Assembly: GCA_014238155.1 (NCBI GenBank)
Contig: JABABQ010000015.1
Span: 1 to 64,000, forward strand
Reading direction: 5' to 3'
Length of the DNA: 64,000 bases
DNA from: Rhizobiaceae bacterium
GTDB taxonomy: Bacteria; Pseudomonadota; Alphaproteobacteria; Rhizobiales; Rhizobiaceae
Under the pieces are notes generated by a model. That model searched no databases and had not been told where the DNA came from. It worked only from the letters and a program-made list of their open reading frames with translations. The position numbers and the translations under genes were made by a program. Below, one piece after another: positions 28,558-36,256 of the stretch (positions are counted from its first letter, which is position 1; every line of letters begins with the position of its first letter).

Positions 28558-29061
28558 ATGCTGACGATTAAACCGATATCTTCACAAAATGACCATGATG
28601 CCGCGGTCGAATTGGTTCGTGAATTGACCCAATGGTCGATTGAACTTGATCCTGATTCTTCGGCAGCCCCGACATTTGAAGGTCTGGATAACGAACTCAC
28701 TGATCTGTCCAAGGTGTATGGCCCGCCACTTGGCTGTTTTCTGCTGGCCAGATACAATGGACAGCCTGTTGGCTGCGGAGCACTCATCGGCCACGGTGAT
28801 GATGTTGTCGAATTAAAGCGCATGTATGTATGCCCCGGTCAGCGCAGCAAAGGCGTTGGCCTAAAGCTGACGAAGGAACTGGTTGCACAAGCTGGAAACA
28901 CCAGTGCCAAACGAATAATTCTGGACAGTTATCACACCATGCACAGCGCCCATCGGATTTATCGCGCCGTCGGGTTCAAGGACGTCGCGCCACCGAGCGA
29001 ATTCCCGGCAGAAATTGTCGACCGCGTGGTGTTCATGGAAATGCTGCTTGATCAGGCCTGA
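28558..29061 (+). CDS. GNAT-family N-acetyltransferase
   Basis: The 167-residue protein shows the acetyl-CoA binding core VVELKRMYVCPGQRSKGVGLKLT (the Q/RxxGxG/A loop) followed by RIILDSYHTMHSAHRIYRAVGFKDV, the usual end of the GNAT fold. Start is ATG 28558, the first Met after a non-coding gap; an open frame extends upstream over the PhyH gene but lacks a ribosome-binding site. Substrate unknown. Its stop overlaps the convergent AsnC gene by 10 bp. Confidence 0.82.
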   Translation: MLTIKPISSQNDHDAAVELVRELTQWSIELDPDSSAAPTFEGLDNELTDLSKVYGPPLGCFLLARYNGQPVGCGALIGHGDDVVELKRMYVCPGQRSKGVGLKLTKELVAQAGNTSAKRIILDSYHTMHSAHRIYRAVGFKDVAPPSEFPAEIVDRVVFMEMLLDQA

Positions 29062-29531
29062 CCAGCGCCACCCCCTGCACTGATCGGCAGGGCAAGTGTC
29101 GATTTGATTGTGTCCAGAACAATGGCGCTTTTAACATTCTGCACGGCTTTTTGGGGCAGCAACACATCGCTGATGAATCGCGACAGGGATTTCAGATCTG
29201 GTGAGACGACCTTGATTGAATAGTCCATTTCTCCGGTGAGTGAGAAAGCTTCCTGAACATTATCGAGGCTCAGCAACAATTGGCGAAACTGATCAGCATT
29301 GTCGTCATTATGCGATGTCAAAGTAACGGATATGATGCAGGTCAGGCTGACGCCAACCTTTTCTGAATCAACCAATGCCGTGTATCCGCGAATAACACCG
29401 CTTTCTTCCAGAGCTGACCGCCGTCGCGAGCATTGCGACGCGGAAAGACCGACCCGATCGCCCAACTCACCATTTGTCAGGCGACCATCGCTCTGAAGCG
29501 CACGAACAATATTGCGATCAAATCCATCCAT
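29052..29531 (-). CDS. Lrp/AsnC-family transcriptional regulator
   Basis: The 159 residues contain an N-terminal helix-turn-helix (FDRNIVRALQSDGRLTNGELG, VGLSASQCSRRRSALEES) and a C-terminal RAM (AsnC) ligand domain (VSLTCIISVTLTSHNDD and EAFSLTGEMDYSIKVV). It is divergent from hppD with 138 bp between them, so it probably senses an amino acid, likely tyrosine or phenylalanine, and controls hppD and itself. That assignment is inference from context. The C-terminus ends with a Gly/Ala-rich tail (SAGGGAGQA). Confidence 0.9.
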   Translation of the reverse strand: MDGFDRNIVRALQSDGRLTNGELGDRVGLSASQCSRRRSALEESGVIRGYTALVDSEKVGVSLTCIISVTLTSHNDDNADQFRQLLLSLDNVQEAFSLTGEMDYSIKVVSPDLKSLSRFISDVLLPQKAVQNVKSAIVLDTIKSTLALPISAGGGAGQA

Positions 29532-29560
29532 TTGTTATAATCCAATCATTATTACGCCAG

Positions 29561-29600
29561 TTTACGCACATGTTGTGTAAATTTAGGTGTAAACATACAC
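29561..29600. promoter_or_regulatory. Lrp/AsnC operator candidate upstream of hppD
   Basis: Two adjoining palindromic elements lie in the divergent region: TTTACGCACATGTTGTGTAAA (29561-29581, arms TTTAC/GTAAA) and GTGTAAACATACAC (29587-29600, arms GTGTA/TACAC). Both share the GTGTAAA string, giving an array suited to an oligomeric Lrp-type regulator. Binding is not shown. Confidence 0.6.
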
Positions 29601-29669
29601 ATTTTACAAGAAACTTGCACTACGAATTTGTTATAGTCGGTGCAGACAATTTTTTGCGGAGCAAACGTT

Positions 29670-30794
29670 ATGGGCCCATTTCCACACCACGCGCCAAAAG
29701 CCGAGATATCGGATCAAAACCCGGTCGGCACGGATGGTTTTGAATTTGTTGAATTCGCCCACGCCGAATCTGCTGAACTGGAAACCCTGTTCACGCGGAT
29801 GGGCTACAAACAAGTTGCTCACCATAAAACCAAGTCGATCTCCGTTTGGCGTCAGGGCGATATCAATTACCTGATCAACAGCGAGCCCAATTCTCATGCG
29901 ATGAATTTTGTCGATGCCCATGGACCCTGCGCATCGTCAATGGCATGGCGCGTTGTGGACGCTCAACAAGCCTTCGATCACGCAGTAAAACTCGGCGCCG
30001 AACCCTATCTGGAAGACGATAAGGCGCTGGACGTTCCTGCAATTATAGGCATCGGCGGATCACTGCTTTATTTCATCGACAACTACGGTGAAACGGGCTC
30101 TGCATATGACGCCGAATTCGACTGGGTGGGAGCTGCCGATCACCGGCCAGAAGGTATTGGATTTTATTATCTCGACCACCTGACCCACAACGTGTATCGC
30201 GGCAACATGGACACCTGGTGGCACTTCTACCGGGATCTGTTCGGGTTCACCCAAATCCATTTTTTCGACATCGAGGGCAAGCTCACCGGCCTGATCAGCC
30301 GCGCGATAACTTCACCTTGCGGAAAAATTCGCATCCCACTGAATGAAAGCACTGACGACAAAAGCCAGATTGAATCCTATCTGCACAAATACAAGGGCGA
30401 AGGTATCCAGCATATTGCTGTCGGCACTGACGATATTTATGACGCCACCGACGAACTTGCCGACAATGGACTGAAATTTATGCCCGGACCGCCCGACGCC
30501 TATTACCAGTTGAGCAAAGAGCGGGTAACCGGGCACTCCGAGCCACTCGACCGCATGCGCAAACATGGCGTGCTGATTGATGGTGAGGGTGTGATTGATG
30601 ACGTCAATGGTGACCGAATGACCCGCATTTTGTTGCAAATCTTTTCAAGAACCGTGGTCGGTCCGATCTTTTTCGAATTCATCCAACGCAAAGGGGATGA
30701 AGGCTTTGGAGAAGGCAATTTCCGCGCCTTGTTTGAGAGCATCGAAGCGGAACAATTGCGCACCGGCGAATTGACTCAGGACGATGCCGCTTAA
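29670..30794 (+). CDS. hppD: 4-hydroxyphenylpyruvate dioxygenase
   Basis: Converts 4-hydroxyphenylpyruvate to homogentisate, the entry step to the hmgA-fahA pathway. The 374-residue protein begins at ATG 29670, 12 bases after GGAG; a further upstream Met is less likely. Two glyoxalase-like VOC domains carry the iron ligands His170 (YYLDHLTHNV), a His in GIQHIAVGTDD, and a Glu in IFFEFIQRKG. GFGEGNFRALFESIE at the end is the conserved inhibitor-binding helix. It is divergent from the AsnC regulator. Its end is 12 bp from the convergent znuA gene. Confidence 0.96.
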   Translation: MGPFPHHAPKAEISDQNPVGTDGFEFVEFAHAESAELETLFTRMGYKQVAHHKTKSISVWRQGDINYLINSEPNSHAMNFVDAHGPCASSMAWRVVDAQQAFDHAVKLGAEPYLEDDKALDVPAIIGIGGSLLYFIDNYGETGSAYDAEFDWVGAADHRPEGIGFYYLDHLTHNVYRGNMDTWWHFYRDLFGFTQIHFFDIEGKLTGLISRAITSPCGKIRIPLNESTDDKSQIESYLHKYKGEGIQHIAVGTDDIYDATDELADNGLKFMPGPPDAYYQLSKERVTGHSEPLDRMRKHGVLIDGEGVIDDVNGDRMTRILLQIFSRTVVGPIFFEFIQRKGDEGFGEGNFRALFESIEAEQLRTGELTQDDAA

Positions 30795-30806
30795 CCCACG
30801 TGACGT

Positions 30807-31757
30807 CTATCTTAACAGACAGTCAGTCAGGGTTTCAGCAAGATTGCGTTTGAGCTCGAAATAAAGCTCCGGTCCCGGCGTTACTTCCAGCCCTATCGGA
30901 TCAAGAGTATCAATGCGCAATCCATTGTCGTCGGCGATTGCGTCCCAGGCTTCAGGTTTAATCTGCGGTTCGGAAAATACACATTTTACGCCCGATAACC
31001 GGGCCTGCTGTGCGAGTTTCTGCAACCGTTTTGCACTGGGGCCAACCACCGGGTTGGGCGATAATACGCCAGCATTTTGAAGTCCAAACCGATTTTCGAA
31101 ATAGCCGTAAGCCTGATGAAACACCATATACGGCCGGTCACGAACCGATGCAATTTGCGCATTGATTTCAGTGCCGAGCAGCTTCAGTCGCGCGACAGTA
31201 TCTGCAGCATTTTTGGCATAGTTTTGGGAGTTTTCCGCATCCTGCTCCGCCAGTCTGCGCGCAATATGTTCCACCATGACGATAGCATTTTCAGGATCCA
31301 GCCAGATGTGGGGGTCAAAGGCGTCTTCAGGTGGTGAAATTCCATCATCATGGTCATCATCATTGCCATGATCAAAGTGCTGGTCTGCTCCCTTGATCCT
31401 GTTGAGACCAGGCGAAGCAACAAGCGCAACCGACTGCGCATCAGGGGCTATGGATTCGATGGATTTACTTAAAAAACCCTCCAGCCCCGGCCCAATCCAG
31501 AATACAGTATCGGCTCTTTGAAGCATCCGTGCCTGCGACGGCTTCAATGTAAATGAATGGGGTGACTGACCACCGCTGATCAACAGGTCTGGGGTTCCAA
31601 TGCCGCGCATAACCGATGCAACCAAAGAATGTACCGGCCGTATTGAGCTGACCACGTGGAGATCACTTGCAACAACCGGCAAGGTGCTGCTCATCGCCAA
31701 AACATGGGCAGCAATTCCGACAATAAAGTTTCGCACTTCAGCCCTCAAAACAATCAT
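30807..31757 (-). CDS. znuA: Zinc ABC transporter substrate-binding protein
   Basis: Periplasmic zinc receptor of 316 residues. The start at ATG 31757 is chosen because it opens a Sec-type signal (LRAEVRNFIVGIAAHVLAMSSTLPVVASD); no clear ribosome-binding site is seen there. Zinc ligand regions are GGQSPHSFTLKPSQ, FDPHIWLDPENA and FHQAYGYFENRFG. A short acidic, His-rich loop (DQHFDHGNDDDHDD) precedes the second, as in high-affinity ZnuA proteins. It faces znuC-znuB-zur across a 76-bp divergent gap. Confidence 0.94.
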   Translation of the reverse strand: MIVLRAEVRNFIVGIAAHVLAMSSTLPVVASDLHVVSSIRPVHSLVASVMRGIGTPDLLISGGQSPHSFTLKPSQARMLQRADTVFWIGPGLEGFLSKSIESIAPDAQSVALVASPGLNRIKGADQHFDHGNDDDHDDGISPPEDAFDPHIWLDPENAIVMVEHIARRLAEQDAENSQNYAKNAADTVARLKLLGTEINAQIASVRDRPYMVFHQAYGYFENRFGLQNAGVLSPNPVVGPSAKRLQKLAQQARLSGVKCVFSEPQIKPEAWDAIADDNGLRIDTLDPIGLEVTPGPELYFELKRNLAETLTDCLLR

Positions 31758-31775
31758 CAAATGTAGAATAGGTAT

Positions 31776-31797
31776 TTGTGTAATGATATAACATGTG
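31776..31797. promoter_or_regulatory. Candidate Zur-box in the znuA/znuC divergent gap
   Basis: The AT-rich stretch around 31780-31792 (GTAATGATATAAC) is an imperfect inverted repeat with GT..AT/AT..AC arms. It resembles the TGTTATaatATAACA type of alphaproteobacterial Zur site. It lies between two zinc uptake genes, in front of a Zur gene operon, so zinc repression is likely; the match is partial. Confidence 0.5.
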
Positions 31798-31833
31798 AGA
31801 TACAAGAGGTCATCTTCATCAATCTGACGCCCA

Positions 31834-32682
31834 ATGAACGCCACAACGCCTCTTGTAAATCTGCAAAATGTTGGCCTGGAAACGGCTGACCGCTGGTTGG
31901 TCCGTGGTGTCTCATTCACCGTTCTGCCGGGTCAAATCGTGACCCTGATTGGCCCCAACGGTTCTGGCAAGTCTACCACAGCAAAAATTGCCCTTGGCAT
32001 TACCCAACCAACACACGGCACTGCACACCGACGCAACGACCTGCGGGTTGGATACGTTCCGCAAAAACTGAATATTGACTGGACGTTTCCATTGACAGTG
32101 GAGCGTTTCATTCATCTGACCGGGCGCATCACCGCAGATGCGGTAATGGACGCCCTGTCTTTGACCGGCATTTCCCATTTGGGTGGTCATGAAATGAGCA
32201 CCCTGTCGGGCGGTGAATTCCAGCGCGCATTGATGGCGCGGGCGATTGCCCGCAAGCCCAACCTGCTGGTATTGGACGAGCCGGTTCAGGGTGTCGACTT
32301 CAATGGAGAGATTGAACTGTATAACCTGATCGGCGTCATCCGTGACAAATTGAAATGCGGTGTGTTGTTGATTTCTCATGACCTGCATCTGGTCATGGCG
32401 GCAACAGACCTGGTGATTTGCCTGAACGGCCACATGTGTTGTCAGGGCACACCAACAGCCGTGGCGGAAACCCCCGAATACCAGCAATTATTTGGTGGCC
32501 GCGCTGCTGGTCTGGCGTTTTACCTTCATCAACACGATCACATTCACTTGGCAGACGGAAGTGTGATGCATTCAGACGGCTCAATCACCGATGATTGCCA
32601 TCCAGATGATGGCCACCATGGTCACAGCCACGACAGCACACAGAAGCGCATACAGTCGCAGGAGTCATCGGATGCTGGATGA
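31834..32682 (+). CDS. znuC: Zinc ABC transporter ATP-binding protein
   Basis: The 282-residue ATPase drives zinc import. Walker A is GPNGSGKST, the signature is LSGGEFQRALMARAIA, and Walker B is LLVLDEP. The C-terminus (about residue 225 onward) carries a histidine-rich tail (HQHDHIH and DDGHHGHSHD), seen in ZnuC proteins and possibly binding zinc. znuB starts 11 bp before its stop, so the two are translationally coupled. Similar to ManZnu-type ATPases, but context makes zinc most likely. Confidence 0.95.
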   Translation: MNATTPLVNLQNVGLETADRWLVRGVSFTVLPGQIVTLIGPNGSGKSTTAKIALGITQPTHGTAHRRNDLRVGYVPQKLNIDWTFPLTVERFIHLTGRITADAVMDALSLTGISHLGGHEMSTLSGGEFQRALMARAIARKPNLLVLDEPVQGVDFNGEIELYNLIGVIRDKLKCGVLLISHDLHLVMAATDLVICLNGHMCCQGTPTAVAETPEYQQLFGGRAAGLAFYLHQHDHIHLADGSVMHSDGSITDDCHPDDGHHGHSHDSTQKRIQSQESSDAG

Positions 32683-33499
32683 TTTTTTCATGCGCGCATT
32701 ATTTGCCGGCATTGGCGTAGCGCTGATTGCCGGGCCGCTTGGCTGCTTCATCGTCTGGCGGCGTTTGGCTTATTTTGGCGACTCCCTCTCCCATGCGGCA
32801 TTATTGGGAGTGGCCGTGGGGGTGTTGGCGGATATCAACATCACACTGGCAGTTTTGGCGGTCTGTGTGGGCGTCTCTTTCATTTTGCTGCTGCTGCAGA
32901 ACCGCTCTAATATTTCTTCAGATGCGCTGCTCGGCATTTTCTCACACGGAGCGCTGGCAATCGGATTGGTTGTGTTGACGCTCGCAACATGGTTGCGCGT
33001 TGATCTGATGGGGCTGCTGTTTGGCGACATTCTGGCAGTGTCGAAAACGGATATTCTCGCCACCTATGGTGGAGGGATTGTGATCCTTGCGGTGCTCGCT
33101 GCAATCTGGCGGCCGTTGTTTGCCGCAACGGTCAATCCGGAACTGGCCGAAGCAGAAGGCATGGCACCAAAACGCACCAACCTGATTTTCACCCTGCTCA
33201 CTGCTGCTGTTATTGCGCTGTCAATCAAGATCGTCGGCGCGTTGCTGATCACCGCTTTGTTGATCATCCCCGCAGCCACCGCACGCCGGTTTGCTGCTAG
33301 CCCGGAAGTGATGGCACTCGGTGCCGCACTGATTGGCGTTGCCTCGGTCAGCGGCGGTCTGTTTGCCTCATTGCAGTGGGACACCCCGTCGGGGCCAAGC
33401 ATTGTGGTTGCAGCTGCCTGCCTGTTTGCATTAAGTCAATCACCACTCGGCAAATTGTTTGCCACAAACCATCGCCATTCAGGAAAGGATGCGCCATGA
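32672..33499 (+). CDS. znuB: Zinc ABC transporter permease
   Basis: The 275-residue inner-membrane permease has eight or so helices of the ABC-3 family. RRLAYFGDSLSHAALLGVAVG is the family signature, and KIVGALLITALLIIPAATARR is the conserved late loop. ATG 32672 is inside the end of znuC and preceded by GGAG (32661-32664). Its stop overlaps the zur start (ATGA, 4 bp). The C-terminus ends in a short His-containing tail (NHRHSG). Confidence 0.95.
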   Translation: MLDDFFMRALFAGIGVALIAGPLGCFIVWRRLAYFGDSLSHAALLGVAVGVLADINITLAVLAVCVGVSFILLLLQNRSNISSDALLGIFSHGALAIGLVVLTLATWLRVDLMGLLFGDILAVSKTDILATYGGGIVILAVLAAIWRPLFAATVNPELAEAEGMAPKRTNLIFTLLTAAVIALSIKIVGALLITALLIIPAATARRFAASPEVMALGAALIGVASVSGGLFASLQWDTPSGPSIVVAAACLFALSQSPLGKLFATNHRHSGKDAP

Positions 33500-33918
33500 G
33501 TCCTGATCAATTGATGCCTTCCCTCACCCGAAATCAGGAACTGGTTTTGACAACGCTGGATGACGCGAAAACTTCGCTCAGCGCCTATGCTATATTGGAC
33601 ACCCTGCGTGTCGAAGGATTTCGCGCGCCCCTTCAGGTCTATCGCGCGCTTGAAAAACTTATGGAAGTCGGTCTGGTGCACCGGTTGGAATCACTCAATT
33701 CCTTCGTCGCATGTCAGCATTCCAACTGCGATCAGCACAAGGCAATTGCGTTTGCCATCTGCAATTCCTGCGAGCGTGTTAAGGAATTGAGCAACGCCAG
33801 GCTCTCCTCACTTGTGAGTTCAATTTCCAGCGACAATCACTTTCAACTTGAAAACTCAATCGTCGAGCTGCGTGGAAAATGTGAAAATTGTGAAGCAGAT
33901 GACCAACATCAAGTTTGA
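33496..33918 (+). CDS. zur: Fur-family repressor, zinc uptake regulator Zur
   Basis: A 140-residue Fur-family protein. It has the winged helix (TRNQELVLTTLDDAKTSLSAYAILDTL, VYRALEKLMEVGLVHR) and the dimer domain with structural zinc cysteines arranged as SNCDQHKAIAFAICNSC (the CxxxxxxxxxxxC pair) and CENC near the end. It is the last gene of znuC-znuB-zur, so Zur represses zinc uptake, likely at the palindrome in front of znuC. ATG overlaps the znuB stop by 4 bp. Confidence 0.92.
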   Translation: MSPDQLMPSLTRNQELVLTTLDDAKTSLSAYAILDTLRVEGFRAPLQVYRALEKLMEVGLVHRLESLNSFVACQHSNCDQHKAIAFAICNSCERVKELSNARLSSLVSSISSDNHFQLENSIVELRGKCENCEADDQHQV

Positions 33919-34026
33919 ATTCACTGCGGGCTCCACCTCAGATTTACCGGGCATCGAGAATGAGCATCGAACAAATCTGGCTGGATTATTGATCGCGGAT
34001 CAGATCGTTTCTGCATTCCAAGGTGT

Positions 34027-35676
34027 CTAAAGGCTGTCCGGTCGTAGCTTTTCCAAAAGCCAGGAATGCTGTGGTGCAAGCACTGGACGTCGCGTTGTCG
34101 TCATTGGCCCGTGAGACAACCGATCTGCGGCAGCCAAGCATTGCTCAGCTTGTTCTGGTTGGTTTAATTCCTTCAATGCCAGCGCGCGCAGTTTCAACAG
34201 ACCGGCCTCGTTTGGGCGCAGGTCTGATGCCAATGCTGCATCCCGCTCTGATCCGTGATAGTCTTCGGCGCAGAACCGTGCCACGCCGCGCAAAAACATT
34301 CGGTAGGGTTGAAGTGGGTTTTGCGTACCTCGTTCAACAAGCCGGGAAAACGCCGCATCTGCGGCAATATAATTGCCTTCCCGCATAGCGATATGCGCTT
34401 CCAGTTCATAATTATCCAGATAGGCCGAATTAATCGCCATGCAACGACCTAAGTCCGCCTTGGCTCCCAGCACATCGTCTTCAACGGTGATACGAAACAG
34501 ACCTCGCGTCCAAAATACATAATCGCTTTGAGGGGATTGAATAACGGCTGTGTCCAGGCTCGCCGCCAACTCGTGTCTTAGATCTCCCTCGATGTCTTCA
34601 TACCGAGCCCCATGAAGCATGATATGGGCTTCAATCCGCATGGCCAGCGAAACGCCGTCCAGTGGATCCAGCGCTACTGCCCGCTCCATCAAAGACAAAC
34701 CGTGGGTCCAACTCTCGGTGGTAACCTTGTAGTACTCGTTGGCAGCCCTTGCTCTCAATTCTGACACGCTTAATTTTTCGTCAGCCAGGCCGGAAAGACG
34801 ATCCCCGTCGAAAGCATTTGTCTGCAAACGAAGGTCCCCCTCTGCCAGTTCCAGAACGTTGTCGCAAAACTCAAATATATCAGCTGTGTTTTCTTCATAA
34901 GTCGCAGACCAGACAGGCCGGCTTTCCTCCCGAAGAATAAGGGTGAGCGTAAGCCTTCCGCGGTCACCAGCTAAACGTAACCGTCCGCGTAGTTCATAAA
35001 CTGCGTCAATCTCTTCTTTGGACTGACCGTCAAATATCGAAACCCCCTTGCGTCGCGACATGCGAACAATCAGTTGATCGCGTAAATCACCGGAGACCGC
35101 TCCAGTATCCAAATCGTTTGGTGCGAACTCGAACGACTGCACCACGATTGACGGAACTTCCCCCCAACTTCGGCTGATTTCCAGTGTCGGACGCCATTGA
35201 TATAGCCGAACCGGCTGAGAAATATTTTTCAGGTTGAAGGTTCCGGCGTCCTGAAACTCGTCACGCTTGTCCTGCGATAATTGACGACACAAATCCTCAG
35301 AAATCATAATTCCGCCGGGGGGCGCTTCGGTCTGGATGCGCTGGGCAATGTTTACACCAGCGCCGTAAAAATCGTCCTCATCCTCAACGATTTCACCAAT
35401 GTGACAGCCAATCCGCAATTTGATGTCGCGATGTTCGTAAAGCCCAGTTTGAACCTGCATCGCACACTCCACAGCATTACCGATTGAGGCAAATTCGATA
35501 ATCCAGCCGTCACCCATTCGCTTGATGACACTGCCTGCATGTTCATCAACGACAGGTTCCAGGTGTTGGCTTTTCAGCGAGCGCACAACTTTAATTGCCG
35601 CTTCCTGATCACGGCTCATCATCGCCGAATATCCGACCAAATCAACGAACATTAGTGTGGTTAGGCGAGAGTGCAT
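34027..35676 (-). CDS. Class III adenylate/guanylate cyclase with TPR-rich C-terminus
   Basis: The 549-residue protein has an N-terminal cyclase catalytic domain: MFVDLVGYSAMM (metal Asp12), RMGDGWIIEF (metal Asp56), RIGCHIGEIVEDEDDFYGAGVNIAQRI (substrate and transition-state region). The rest, about residues 200-549, has a beta-rich linker and then helix-turn-helix repeats like TPRs (LDPLDGVSLAMRIEAHIMLHG, ELEAHIAMREGNYIAADAAF, RPNEAGLLKLRALALKELNQ). No membrane helix is seen, so it is likely cytosolic. Such cyclase-TPR proteins are numerous in rhizobia; ligands are unknown. It is transcribed alone and is convergent with zur. Confidence 0.88.
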   Translation of the reverse strand: MHSRLTTLMFVDLVGYSAMMSRDQEAAIKVVRSLKSQHLEPVVDEHAGSVIKRMGDGWIIEFASIGNAVECAMQVQTGLYEHRDIKLRIGCHIGEIVEDEDDFYGAGVNIAQRIQTEAPPGGIMISEDLCRQLSQDKRDEFQDAGTFNLKNISQPVRLYQWRPTLEISRSWGEVPSIVVQSFEFAPNDLDTGAVSGDLRDQLIVRMSRRKGVSIFDGQSKEEIDAVYELRGRLRLAGDRGRLTLTLILREESRPVWSATYEENTADIFEFCDNVLELAEGDLRLQTNAFDGDRLSGLADEKLSVSELRARAANEYYKVTTESWTHGLSLMERAVALDPLDGVSLAMRIEAHIMLHGARYEDIEGDLRHELAASLDTAVIQSPQSDYVFWTRGLFRITVEDDVLGAKADLGRCMAINSAYLDNYELEAHIAMREGNYIAADAAFSRLVERGTQNPLQPYRMFLRGVARFCAEDYHGSERDAALASDLRPNEAGLLKLRALALKELNQPEQAEQCLAAADRLSHGPMTTTRRPVLAPQHSWLLEKLRPDSL

Positions 35677-35813
35677 TTTGGATCCCCGGCCAACAATCTA
35701 ACAAAGATCATAATGACTACAAGCTGAATTGGTTCAACAGGACGAAGCGATTTGAAGGAGGTTACGCATGTGCCCGTCGGTATCGCCAAAGATCCAGTTT
35801 GCAAAACTATCTT

Positions 35814-36206
35814 TCAGGCGTTTGCGTATTTGTCACCGACATCCTCACGAACCGGATGAGTGTCGTAAAAAATCGACATGGAGGAAAATCTACCAGCGGG
35901 TGAAAACTTAAAATAGTCGATGCCTTGAAAAACAATCTGCTCGCCACTCGCCAGCGTCCAGTCATATTCAAAATGGGCAGCCGCGCTGTCACCGTTTTCG
36001 CCCAGCAAAATATCAAACACCGTCAACATGCTGGCCGTTGAAGCGTTGCCAAGCTTGTTAAAAAAGTCGCCTGCCGACATTTTGCCCAAAAACGGCGACA
36101 CTATCAATGCGTCTGCCTCAAAAAGCGCGATGATCCCAGCAATGTCGGAAGCCGACATCAATTCAAAGTAACGGCGTACAAGGGTCGTTTGTTCATTCGA
36201 TGTCAT
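35814..36206 (-). CDS. SnoaL/NTF2-like domain protein
   Basis: The 130-residue protein shows the cone-shaped NTF2-like fold pattern: an N-terminal helix (TTLVRRYFELMSASDIAGIIALFEADALIVSP), a strand-rich middle and FKFSPAGRFSSMSIFYD near the end. Such proteins act as isomerases, hydrolases or ligand-binding modules, and no catalytic residues identify which. The gene sits between the cyclase gene and cckA on the same strand, with about 140 bp before it and 50 bp after it. Function unknown. I use ATG 36206; the further 11 residues in frame upstream lack a ribosome-binding site. Confidence 0.75.
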   Translation of the reverse strand: MTSNEQTTLVRRYFELMSASDIAGIIALFEADALIVSPFLGKMSAGDFFNKLGNASTASMLTVFDILLGENGDSAAAHFEYDWTLASGEQIVFQGIDYFKFSPAGRFSSMSIFYDTHPVREDVGDKYANA

Positions 36207-36256
36207 ACAATCAGCTTTCTTCGAAAATGTGCTCGCCAATCAGTCCAAAACCAGCT

